Shown piece by piece: positions 30,238 through 40,080 of a stretch of DNA of 64,000 nt. Origin of the DNA: Dermacentor variabilis (Eukaryota; Arthropoda; Arachnida; Ixodida; Ixodidae); contig NC_134574.1 in assembly GCF_050947875.1 (NCBI RefSeq), positions 152,498,934-152,562,933 of the forward strand, given 5' to 3'. The position numbers and the translations under genes are program-made. The notes beneath the pieces were generated by a model. That model was given only the letters and a program-made list of their open reading frames with translations, ran no database searches and was not told the DNA's origin. How positions within the stretch are numbered: position 1 is the stretch's first letter; the number at the start of each line of letters is the position of its first letter.

Positions 30238-30655
30238 TGTCACGTGGTCGTGACGTCAAAGAACACAGTAGCAATACTGTGAAAGGCAAAACTAGCTTTT
30301 ATTGGGCGAACTTGTGCCCACAAAACAGGCTAAACTTAAAGCACAACGAGAGCGGCGAACACAGTCGGCGATCGTCGAAAATCTGATCAACGTGTCAAGC
30401 ACGTCGGCTTTTATACATCAAGCGTCGAACGTTCCAGACTAATCGTTGGGACACGCGTTCCTTCCACAAAGTTCTACACCATTCGCGTCACGCGATGAAA
30501 TCAGATAACACAAGGAACGGCGACAACAGACAGCGAATAGAAGCATCGATAACTTTCCAGAAACTTCGGATACATGCAGGCGCGTCCCGCGCTGTGCGAT
30601 GACATTTGTTGGGCGGTGAAACGTGGTCGGCCGATAAGTATAAGTACACGTGTCA
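30238..30655 (-). repeat. 3' LTR of gypsy B (418 bp)
   Basis: In minus orientation it starts TGACACGTGTACTT and ends CCACGTGACA. It is preceded by a purine tract (TTAAGAGGGGGGTAT) and follows the pol end of gypsy B. It contains a TATA-type box (TATAAAAG, 30415-30408) and a poly-A signal (AATAAA, 30303-30298) in the correct order. The outside flank is AATAT, as for gypsy A and C. No partner LTR is in the window. Confidence 0.82.
30408..30415 (-). promoter_or_regulatory. TATA-like box in gypsy B LTR
   Basis: TATAAAAG on the minus strand, about 110 nt upstream of the AATAAA at 30303-30298, giving a U3-R-U5-like layout. Confidence 0.5.
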
Positions 30656-30755
30656 ATACCCCCCTCTTAATAAGCATCGACCCGATGATGCAAACAAACG
30701 AAAGTAATAAAGAAAAGCATTCGTGGCAACGGAAACAACAAAATAAGTAAGTTCG

Positions 30756-31398
30756 TCAGCCTCCGTGAAAGGTTTTAAGGGGCATCACGTGAACCACTTC
30801 AGATCGTGCGCGACGCCGCTGTGAATGGGAAATGCCGTCTGGCACGACCTCATAGTCCAGTGCGTTAATACGTCGGATGACCTTGTAGGGTCCGAAATAG
30901 CGTCGCAGTAGTTTCTCACTGAGTCCTCGTCGGCGTATCGGGGTCCATACCCAAACACGGTCGCCGGGCTGGTACTCGACGAAGCGTCGACGGAGGTTGT
31001 AGTGTCGGCTGTCGGTACGCTGCTGGTTCTTGATCCGTAGGCGGGCGAGGTGTCGGGCTTCTTCGACTCGCTGGAGATAGGTAGCGACGTCAAGATTCTC
31101 TTCGTCAGTGACGTGCGGCAGCATGGCGTCGAGCGTCGTCGTCGGGTTCCTTCCGTAAACAAGCTTAAACGGCGTGATCTGTGTTGTTTCTTGCACCGCC
31201 GTGTTGTAAGCAAAGGTTACGTACGGCAGGACCGCGTCCCACGTCTTATGCTCGACGTCGACGTACATCGCTAGCATGTCGGCGAGGGTCTTGTTCAGGC
31301 GCTCCGTGAGACCATTCGCTTGCGGGTGGTAGGCTGTTGTCCTTCTGTGGCTTGTATGGCTGTACTGCAGAATGGCTTGGGTGAGCTCCGCTGTCTTT
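30756..31398 (-). pseudogene. Gypsy B integrase C-terminal half (truncated pol)
   Basis: The minus-strand reading starts at the last part of the integrase core (TTAYHPQANGLTERLNKTLA). It continues through PYVTFAYNTAVQETT and NLRRRFVEYQPGDRVWVWTP to the GPY/F-type module (KLLRRYFGPYKVI). It ends VVHVMPLKTFHGG-stop at 30756. Domain order equals gypsy A Pol (about 65-70 percent identical by eye). Everything upstream is lost: at about 31398 the sequence changes abruptly into an RTE LINE in the same orientation. The remaining frame is open, so the truncation is structural. Confidence 0.88.
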
Positions 31399-32616
31399 CA
31401 TACATTGTCGTTTCTTGATCATATCTTTCGTTTCCTGCGATAGCTTACTGGTATCCTGTCTAACGGAGTTACCACCGACTTCGATTGCACACTCCCTAAT
31501 GATGCCCATAATATTGTCGTTCATTGGTTCAACACTAAGGTCCTCTTCTCTGAGTTAAAGCCGAATACCTGTTCTGTAGCTTGATCCGAAATTCCTCTAT
31601 TTTCCCTCTTACCGCTAACTCATTGATCGGCTTCCTATGTACCAGTTTCTTCCGTCCCCTCCTCAAGTCTAGGCTAATTCGGGTTCTTACCATACTATGG
31701 TCACTGCAGCGCACCTTGCCGAGCACGTCCACATCTTGTATGATGCCAAAGTTAGCGCAGAGTGTGAAGTCTATTTCATTTCTAGTCTCGCCATTCGGGC
31801 TCCTCCATGTCCACTTTCGGCTATCCCGCTTGTGGAAGAAAGTATTCATCATCCGCATATTATTCTGTTCTGCAAACTCTACTAATAACTCTCCCCTGCT
31901 ATTCCTAGAGCCTATGCCATATTCCCCCACTGACTTGTCTCCAGCCTGCTTCTTGCCTACCTGGCATTGAACCCGCCCCTCAGTATAGTGAATTTTGTGT
32001 TGACTTTACCCATCGCCGATTCCACTTCTCCATAGAAGCTTTCGACTTGCTGGTCATCATGACTGGATGTAGGCGCGTAGACCTGTACTACCTTCAATTT
32101 GTACCTCTTATTAAGTTTCACAACAAGACCTTCCACCCTCTCGTTAATCCTATAGAGTTCCTGTATGTTACTTGCTATATCATTATTAATCAGGAATCCC
32201 ACTCCTAGTTCTCCTCTCTCCGCTAAGCATCGGCAGCACAGGACGTGCCCGCTTTTGAGCACTGCATATGTTTCATTTGACCTCCTAACCTCACTGAGCC
32301 CTATTATATCTCATTTAATGCCCGCTAATTCCTCCTATAGCACTGCTAGACTCGCCTCGCTAGATAACGTCCTAGCGTTAAACTTTGCCAGGTTCAGATT
32401 CCAATGGCGGCCTGTCCGGATCCAGAGATTCTTAGCGCCCCCTGCTGCGTCACAGGTCTGACCGCCGCCGTCGTCACTTGCTTCGCAGTTGCTGGGGAAT
32501 GAGGGCCGGGTTTGATTGTTGTTTTCATATAGAAGGTTGTCCCCAAGTACTGCACCAGGGTGGCCAATCCTGCTCTTCTGAGAGAGTGCGTGAGCGGTTC
32601 TGGTCACCGGGGACAA
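31399..32616 (-). pseudogene. RTE endonuclease domain ORF (degenerate)
   Basis: The reading starts at ATG 32616 with a 70-residue lead, then the endonuclease: LSEVRR (the catalytic-Glu motif region), QVYAPTSSHDDQ, FTILRGGFNAR (normally GDFNA; the Asp is Gly here), then after a frameshift near 31945-31960 EFAEQNNMRMMNTFF, NEIDFTLC and SDHSMVRT. In-frame stops lie near 32270-32330 and a second frameshift near 31525-31535. The RT is absent. The endonuclease Asp change and broken frame make it non-functional. Confidence 0.82.
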
Positions 32617-32640
32617 GCCGCACTCCAGGCCTGCTTATAC
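31399..32640 (-). mobile_element. RTE LINE, 5' part only (3' truncated)
   Basis: This second RTE copy keeps the 5' end that the copy at 846 lacks. It has a leader, an ATG at 32616 (MSPVTRTAHALSQ), the endonuclease start (LAKFNARTLSSEASLAVL, DIIGLSEVRRSNETYAVL) and the endonuclease core. It stops after KKRQCMK, where gypsy B sequence begins. Loss of the 3' end is unusual for LINE insertions, which are typically cut at the 5' end, so the border is a later rearrangement. Confidence 0.85.
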
Positions 32641-32652
32641 AGTTTTATCAAC

Positions 32653-32760
32653 ACGCGTATTTTTTTAAGCCGGTGGAAAATTGCGCGCCACCGGGATTTG
32701 TACCACGGTCCTCCTGCACGCGAGGCGGATGCTCCACCTCTACGCCATCGCTGCACCTAC
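32653..32760 (-). repeat. tRNA-like head (SINE, or 5' end of the RTE leader)
   Basis: The minus strand from 32756 carries an A-box-like TGGCGTAGAGG and a B-box-like GGTACAAATCC (consensus GGTTCGAATCC) spaced as in a tRNA. ATTTTCCACCGGCTT and an A-run follow. Imperfect 10-bp direct repeats (TTTTATCAAC 32643-32652, TTTTGTCAAC 32761-32770) flank it, which favours a small SINE. From memory, however, this head is often continuous with the RTE leader in ticks. The T-to-A change in the B-box suggests it is not a working tRNA gene. Confidence 0.55.
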
Positions 32761-32770
32761 TTTTGTCAAC

Positions 32771-35435
32771 GTTTGGTTAAAACTTTTGAATTGAGTATAC
32801 CGCGTTTTTATTAATTTTCATCACTACGTGAACAAACGGTAAATCACGCGAGATTTCCGAAGTGGCTCAATCACTGTAGAGTAGTACATTCATGGTTGAC
32901 TATTATTCAACATGTCCAATTTGCATACAATGTGACGTGTTGGCAAGCATCAGGTGTGACGCTACTAGGGAGAGGACGATTGCGCTTCACCATCGAGCCG
33001 CTCCGCTACAGCTGTGTGCTCACATTTCTGATCTTTTTTTCTGTATAGATATTTATTTCCGGTGTAAATGAAGGAAGACAGATAAACGAGCTAAGAAATA
33101 TCTTCCAGTTGCACGGCAACGCAGAGACATACACAGAATACCATAGAGTTCCTACTCTTACTCGAAACGTGTTCTTTAGGCCACAGGCGATCTTCACGGG
33201 AACCACTCAACTGCTCTGTTTGAGCCTTTTATTTAGTCCAGACATATTTCAGCACCACGTGGATGAGGAGATGGCATAAGGATAAACAGTTTACCAACAC
33301 AGATTCCAATCTAGGAGAAGTTCAATTTATTCTTACACATCTATCAGTTGGAGGACCATTTCATCGAAATGATTTGGTGATTATATTAGAGGTTCGGCAT
33401 TTCGGTCCTACATCTAGGTCTTCCACGGGCGATGTATTCCAGTGATTCACCGCGCATGCAATCGACGCAAAACTGCACGTAAACCACGCAATGATTGGTT
33501 TCTTGCTGTTGTTTTCTTTCTTCGGCATTCTTTTTCACGACGTCATTACGACGTGGTTGAAACCAAGAAAGGAGAGGCAATCGAAGGATGATAGAAGACA
33601 CAACTAACTTGGGGGAGCAACAGTTTTCGCTCATCTCTGTGCTGACAGCGGAGCGTCGTACGCGGCACACTTTAGCGATCCAGCGGAATTTGCACAGCTC
33701 CGCTAATTAGCCGTTCGTGAGAACTTTGACCTGGGTGATGAAAGTATCCGGCATCGCACCATGATGACATCACCAATAAGAGTAGATTTAGCCAGGTAGC
33801 ACAATTGATCGAACATTGCATATTGTAATAAGTTTAATTATGTTCAGGAGCCAGGTTAATTATACTAGTACAGGAGCACGAAAGCCCTTGCTTCTACTTG
33901 GGCAGAAACGCAATGTAGTGAGTGCTGGAACATTCCTTAGAGTGCCGACGTTTTGGTTTGGTTATCTTGAGACTCTTTATAATCCTTATATCCACTGCAA
34001 AACGAAGACAAGATATTACAAAAAGGTAACAGTTTGTAAATATCACGGCACCTGGTGACAAACCTATCGAAGGAAAACTCGGTGCTTAAATCCGTATAAC
34101 ACCTCAGGTAAAACATGAACAACTTGCAGATCCTGCTTTCGTTGCTCGATGATTGCATGTTTCATAATGCCATCAAGCTTTCGTGATAAAGAAGCGAAGA
34201 GAGGTGCAAGTAAATTTTGTAATTTGGCATTCTCTCCCAAGTTCGCCCCATAGTGGGCACTATTATATAGAAGTTCACTTAGTACTTTAAGGGAGCCTGT
34301 TCTATCGTAGAGATTCGCTAATATATTATGGAATACAAAAAGCATCGCCCCCCTTCCCCGCCCTACTCTCTTCTGAAATAAACTAAACACTTCGTTCATA
34401 CTTGAATAAGTTAGGCAGAACTCACGCACTGTCGAAATCAATGTCATTTGAGCATGACGCTTTAGCTCGGGAACTATCTTAATACATAGAAATGGGGCAT
34501 TCCCTTTTCTCGGCAACCACTGCACTAATTTTTTGAAGGTTGGTCGTATTAAAAGAAAAAGGCTAAAATGTATTGACATAACGAAAAAATTCAGAAAACT
34601 TAATTGGAAACAGTCCAGTGGTTGTCTCATAAAAGCGTTCCTGCACATTAGGCGTATTGGAATAGAGAAATCAAAGTTGGAACCGAGCTGAAGCTTTCTC
34701 TTAGAATAGGGACACTAGCCATTTTCTAGAATTTTAGTGCCTTCTGCTACGCGTACTTAGCGCTACCATGTAATCTCAAGTAGGATGTTAACATATTTCA
34801 CATTCCTTTTAACTCCCTCAGTATCAGTGTCCACATTTTTGTACGCTAACCAATATCGCTAGTTCTGTCCAGTGGTGACTGGGAGAATGCCACGTACATT
34901 GAGCTGCGGATAAATTTAACACCTTGTATACTCAATGCAGTTCTATCTCACTCACTTGAGTGCGCTATGTAATGCTACACACGACCACTTTGCTAAGGGC
35001 ACTACCATGTTTGACGGTGCATTCAACACACCGCGTTCGGTCGTGAATAGGCAAAAGAATAGTTTCTTATTTCTCGTAATGCTTGCAGCTACCAAATGAT
35101 ACTTGTGTCTATGCTTTGACCTGGTGATTCAGTCCTTATAAAAAAATGCGGCTTGGTTGACTGTTCATTAAGTCGAGATTTATTTATAGTGAAAATATAG
35201 GGATGTAACCAAAAATGGCATAAGAGATTATCATACTCCTTGATCCTCTGTTCCTAGGATCTCTAGCACCTTGGAATAATTTATGTAAGTTTGACAAGTT
35301 GATACACTACATCACAATCCGTGACCGAAGCGCTTAGCGAAGGTGATATAAACCGCTTGCAACTGTCATTGGGATGAGATTAATTTCGATCGAAAAGCCG
35401 TAAGAAATGCAAACTTATCAGGAAACGTGACTCAC
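32771..35435. other. No recognised gene
   Basis: AT-rich, no repeat recognised. A 194-codon minus-strand reading at 34648-34064 has a hydrophobic stretch (FFVMSIHFSLFLL) but no family motif or splice context. It may be 3' to the Kunitz-like exon, but I cannot support it as coding. Confidence 0.4.
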
Positions 35436-35706
35436 CTGCATTGCACTTCGCAATTCACCTGTCCCACGTGATAATTGAAATTGGCCGTTCTGTTGCCTGG
35501 AGATGTGCAAGCGCAGTATTGTTGACATCGGCCTGAAGTTTTGTTGTAAAAGGAGGCAACATAGGGGGGAGGTTCAATTGAGTAGTCGCATCCTGGGTCG
35601 TCATCGTAATCTTCGGTACTGGAGCTGCGACGACTTGGTATGGGAACAGACTCATTGCAGGCCCCTACTGGATCACCCTCGCAGGATGGACCCTCGATCT
35701 TTTGGC
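35436..35706 (-). CDS. Host exon: Kunitz-like cysteine-rich secreted-type domain
   Basis: A 271-bp exon candidate on the minus strand. The acceptor AG is at 35708-35707 with a pyrimidine-rich stretch upstream (TTATCTTTCTTTC); the donor is CAG|GTGAGT at 35436/35435. It starts with 2 nt of a split codon and ends with 2 nt of another, and is open throughout (89 codons). The encoded stretch has an acidic linker (SSSTEDYDDD), then a Kunitz/BPTI-like pattern: C39, SFYNKTSGRCQQYCAC (C60, C64, C66), GN and NF as in the GxxNNF region, and C85-x3-C89. Spacing of the last pair equals the Kunitz C5-C6. Tick saliva is rich in such proteins; function cannot be inferred. The signal-peptide and terminal exons were not found. 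Confidence 0.62.
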
Positions 35707-35934
35707 CTGAGTTTATTATTTGAAAGAAAGATAACGGCGCATGATATACAAGATGTTCTACGTTGGATCTAACAAGAAAAGTTTAATTCGTCACTTAGGT
35801 GAGGAGCGTATAAGTTCTCTAAGGAGAGCTTTCGGTTGCCTGGCTCTCAATTGTTTTTAAAGCTTACGTATGGCGAGTGTTTATAATTATTACAATTACG
35901 TGTGAGTTCTATAGCGGTCACGGTTATTTTAAGT

Positions 35935-36510
35935 GCGAAGCATTTTTTGGCGACCATGTGCCATTTCTACAGTACTTACCTATCTAGCCGCCTACATCTT
36001 GATGATTTCATGGTGGTTTCGCTAACTTGGTTTGTACCAAAATTGGCATAGCATGACAAGAGTGCATGATGAACAAGAATGATCATTCATGACATGAATA
36101 TTATTACCTGTGTGTGATATAGGTCACGAAACAGCCGCCTACGTCTTCGTGGTCTCATGGCCGTTTCGTTGACTCGCTATGTACCACAATTGGCATACTA
36201 TGAGAAACACAAATCATAGGTCGTGATATGAATGTTATAATATGCGTGCCATGTAGATAATCAAACAGCCGCTCATGTCTTGGTGTGTACTAAAGCTGGC
36301 ATAGTATGACACGAGTATATGACGAACATAAGTGACAGGTCATGACGTGAATGTCATGACATGCGTGTCATGTAGGTCATGAAACAGACGGCTACGTCTC
36401 CGTGCTCGCATGGTTGTTTCGTCAACATGGTAGGCTTCCCTCCCCGCACACTGCTTCACATAATACCGGTTCCCACATGGCGTGAGATCTGCCGGCATTC
36501 TGTAGGTTTT
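35935..36510 (+). repeat. Leader-array-tail repeat, small copy
   Basis: It starts with a leader (GTGCGAAGCATTTTTTGGCG, GTGCCATTTCTACAG), then about four units anchored by the AGCCGCCTAC-type motif at about 35985, 36131, 36264 and 36382. It ends with a tail (CACTGCTTCACATAATACCG, GTTCCCAC, CTGCCGG). The same leader and tail bound the large copy at 37385-45835. Units share GGTCATGAAACAGCCGCCTA and TGGTACCAAAATTGGCATA-like words. Confidence 0.8.
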
Positions 36511-37384
36511 TGTTACAAAAATGCAAAGGCAAGAAGCAAGGATCTCCACGACAATAGTTCCAAGGCGTCCCTGCCCCTATAACTTAGTCATAGTCTAAGC
36601 GGTTTATGTAAAGCTGGTGAGTTTAACCTGTCAGGGTATGATACAAATTCATGTACACACGTTTAGCTTTAAGCATGTACACACAGAAATGTTTCGTTTA
36701 TGTACACCAAGGCCATACAATTACTTGATTTACCCAAAACAGATACATAGTCCTGCATTTCATGTGCATCAAACCTGCACAAATATACAGCGGTGTTTTT
36801 GTCAGGAATCATAGTATGACAGACAGTCACGTTAATAAAAGGGAGAATATTATGGCTTCGTTCTCAGCACACAAAAGCGTTCCATCGCTTAACACTTTGC
36901 CTTAATATCCCAAAAGTAACACGATACAACAAAATAGTTTTGTTGCACAAATCACTTAATAATTTTAAACCTTGTACTGCAACTGGGTAATACAGCAGTT
37001 CGCGATTAAGGTAATGCTAAAACATCCTTTATAATAGCGTTTTACGACACCTGCGTAGGTTCAGCAAAATTACAAATCGCAAAAAAGCACTACTGTTGCG
37101 CTGAAACAATTTTTTACACCTTCAAATGAAAATGAAATTAGATTTGTAAAGATATTTGTGATTAAATTAAATTGAGGGTGATAAAGAGACTCTGTGAGCA
37201 ATCAAACGGGCAATTTACAAAATTACGCACGGTTTGACATTCTATGAAGGTTCGCTTTTGGTGTGATTCTCTAGAGGAAGGTACGAAATATAATATTGAC
37301 ACGTTTTCGTGCACCTGAAGAAAACGGCACCGCCAAAGGCAGAGTCATTGAAGATCTTCAAGGCGACAGGGAAATAGATAACAA
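36511..37384. other. No recognised gene
   Basis: AT-rich. Minus-strand readings near 37220-37400 contain scattered Cys, but no supported exon. Confidence 0.4.
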
Positions 37385-38917
37385 TTACTGCGCTGACCTT
37401 GATTTTAAATGCGAAACAATTCTTGGTGAACATTTGCCACTTTGACAGTATCTGCCATAAATGTATCTAGCCGCCTACGTCTTCGTGCTTTTATGGTCGT
37501 TTCGTTAACTACTAGTATGTACCAAAATTATGTACAAGTATGTACCAATGGCAAGTTTAAATGATAGGTCATGACATGAATGTCATTGCACGTCCGCATA
37601 CGTCTTGGTGCCCTCATGTTCGTTTCGTTAACTTGGTATGTACCGAAATCGGCATAATTTGAGAAGAGTGTAAGATGAAGAAGTCACTCATGCACGTCAT
37701 GTAAGTTATGAAACAGCCGCCTAGGCTTCGCCACTCTCATGGTCGTTTCTTTAACCTGGTATCTACTAAAATAGGCATAGTATGACAAGAGTGTATGACC
37801 AACATAAGTGATAAGTCATTACATGAATGTCATGACTTATGTGTCATGTAGGTCATGAAACAGCCGCCTACGTCTTGGTGCTCTCATGGTCGCTTCGTTA
37901 TCTTGACAGGTACCAAAATTGGCATAATGTGACAAGAGTGCCTTACGAATAGAAATGATAGGTCGTTACATTAATCTCATTATACATACACGTGTCATGC
38001 AGGTCATGAAACAGCCGCCTACGTCTTGATGCTCTCATGATCGTTTCGTTAATTTAGTATGTACATGTACCGAAATTGGCATAGTCTTACAAGCGTGTGT
38101 GACGAACATAAATGATAGGTCATGACATGCGTGTAATGTAGCTCATGCAACAGCCGCCTACGTTTCGGTGCTCTCATGCTCATTTCGTTAGCATGGCATG
38201 TACCGAAACCGACATTGTACGACAGCAGTATAAGACGAACTTTTTTATATAGTCATTACATGCATGTCATGTACGTTATGAAACAGCCGCCAATGTTTCC
38301 GTGCTGTCATGGTCATTTCGTTAACCTGGCATGTACCGAAATAGGCATAGTATTACAAGAGTGTGTGACGACATCAGTGATAGGTCATTACATGAAGGTC
38401 ATGATATACGTGTTATGTACGTCATAAAACAGCCGCCTACGTTTCGCTGCTCTCATGGTCGTTTCGTTAACTTGGTAGGTACCGAAATTGGCATAATATG
38501 ACAAGAGTGTATGGCGAACATAACGATAGGTCATGCAATGTCATGACACGCCAGTCATGTAGGTAATGAAACAGCCGCCTATATCTTGGTGATCTAATGG
38601 TCGTTTGGTTAACTTGGTAGGTACCAAGATTGGCATAGTATGACAAGAGTGTATGACCAACAAAAATGATAGGTCATTTCCTCAATGTCAAAACACGCAT
38701 ATCATTTAGGTCGTGAAACAACCGCATACGTGTTCGTGCTCTCATGGTCGTTTTCTTTAACTTGGTTGGTACCGTAACCGGCCTAATATGACAAAAGTGT
38801 ATGGCGAACATAACGATAGGCCATCACATGCGAGTCATGTAGGTCATGAAACAGCCGCCTACATCTTGATGCTTTTATGGTCGTTTCATTAACTTCGTAC
38901 CACAATTGGCATAATAT
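37385..38917 (+). repeat. Leader-array-tail repeat, large copy, left part
   Basis: The leader (AAATGCGAAACAATTCTTGG, CATTTGCCAC) is homologous to that of the small copy. About eleven units follow, with anchors at about 37468, 37588, 37711, 37860, 38009, 38150, 38284, 38429, 38572, 38718 and 38851. The unit is therefore about 143 bp (range 120-149). The array is cut at GGCATAATAT by gypsy C and continues at 44479. Units contain palindromic CATGACATGAATGTCATGAC-type words. Confidence 0.9.
38914..38917. repeat. Target-site duplication ATAT, left (gypsy C)
   Basis: ATAT; recurs at 44479-44482. Sister array units show the empty site with a single ATAT (GGCATAATATGACAAGAG). Confidence 0.9.
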
Positions 38918-39049
38918 TGTCACGGGTATAAAACTATGTACACGACGTATTTACACGGCGTACATAAACAGCAGCCGAGACTCTGGAGAGGCTGTTGCCA
39001 CTTCGTCATCTTCACGTCGACGATGCTGTCCTCTTTTCCAATCGTAACA
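38918..39049 (-). repeat. 3' LTR of gypsy C (132 bp)
   Basis: Plus-strand TGTCACGGGT to CGTAACA. It is about 80 percent identical by eye to 44354-44478, with small indels, so the insertion is old compared with gypsy A. Confidence 0.88.
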
Positions 39050-39470
39050 CGCCCAACGGCCAAAAAGCACCATCCCGGTGCTTCAGACGGGGCCGTTGGC
39101 AAGGGCACAGTAAGGCTTAAGCCGAGAGACATGTACGACGTCAGGTGATGTGGAATCGGTTGGCATGACGGAGGTCACGGGGCTTATCTCGTGACATTGG
39201 TCACTTGACGTAGAGCGCGGTAAAGCCCTTTGTAGCTCGGAAGGAGTTCCTCGGAGAGCTCCACGCGGCGGCAAAGGAACCAAAATAACACGAAAGAGCC
39301 TGGTAAAAATGTGTGTCACGATGGCGGCGATTGTAAGCGTGCCGTTGAGATTCCTGCGATGCCAACAAACGAGTACGGGCAAGCAGGCGCGCATGGTCAG
39401 CGTGCGCGATGGCGTGGTGGGCAAACTCGGTCCTTGAGTCCTGTATCAAGGAGAATGAAGTGTCCAATGG
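39050..39470 (-). pseudogene. Gypsy C integrase C-terminal end
   Basis: Minus-strand pieces contain SRTEFAHHAIAHADHARLLA and RLLASQESQRHAYNRRHRD, the segment after the integrase core where the protein meets RNA-binding basic residues. Near the end, SPDVVHVSRLKPY is the usual closing motif (compare VVHVSRLKLYH in gypsy A). Frameshifts near 39200-39300 separate them. Confidence 0.75.
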
Positions 39471-39474
39471 TAAT

Positions 39475-40080
39475 ACATGGTGATCACATCACATCACGTC
39501 ACATCACTTAATTTACCTTATAGACCCCTTTTGGGGTGTTACACAAGGGGTGGGGTGTACAAGATGCAGGCGTTTACAGAAGTAAAAAATGTGGATGGAC
39601 AGGTTATGGCCGCAATATGGTGGGGAAGGCCGTTCCAGTCAGTTGCCGTTCGTGAAAAAAAGGAGTTCATGAAGGTAGTAGTACGTTCTCGTGGACGCAA
39701 AACTTGAAAAGGGTGACCGATGCGGTGGGATCTGCGTGGTGGGGTGTGAAGATGTAGGGTTCTTGTCTTAGGGGCGAATAAAACAACTGTGATACAAAAC
39801 AAGACTGGCAATACGACGGCGAGCACAAAGAGCACACAATCCTGATTGCAATTTTAGACATGATATGCTAACGTCGTATGTGTGTGAAGAGTGAATAAAT
39901 CTAGTGGCCCGGTTTTGTACAGCTTCGATGGCATTTGTTAAATATGCTTGATGAGGATTCCAGATTGGCGATGCGTATTCCAGTGTAGTTCTGATAAGGG
40001 AGATGCATGCTTGTAGTCTGACGTGTTGAGGGGCTTTCCGCAGGCGACGTTTTAAGAAACGATCATGAAATAGTTTAAGA
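39475..40080 (-). mobile_element. CR1/Jockey-group LINE fragment nested in gypsy C
   Basis: The minus-strand reading [50 protein letters not shown] matches the RT C-terminal arm of the right-end LINE (SLVRSKLEYANSVWDAFTNS, AVQNRAARFILRNY). It continues to a closing ...WNGLPHHIAA-type motif. The 3' end has ATC-rich repeats (39481-39508). It interrupts gypsy C between YSPFYLLFH and the next integrase part. I could not define the duplication with certainty; TTTAAGAAA(C/T)G words repeat near the 5' junction. Confidence 0.75.

Noticed and set aside
33386..33670. Cys-containing minus-strand reading as a terminal exon after 35436
   Set aside because: The acceptor lacks a pyrimidine tract and the Cys spacing fits no domain.
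34064..34648. 194-codon minus-strand reading
   Set aside because: No family motif, no splice or start context, and AT-rich composition. It could be chance; not listed as a gene.
37242..37433. Minus-strand reading with GAVFFRCTKTCQYY, vaguely like a Kunitz core
   Set aside because: Only two Cys fit, a stop follows, and no clear acceptor/donor pair keeps the frame. At most an exon relic.
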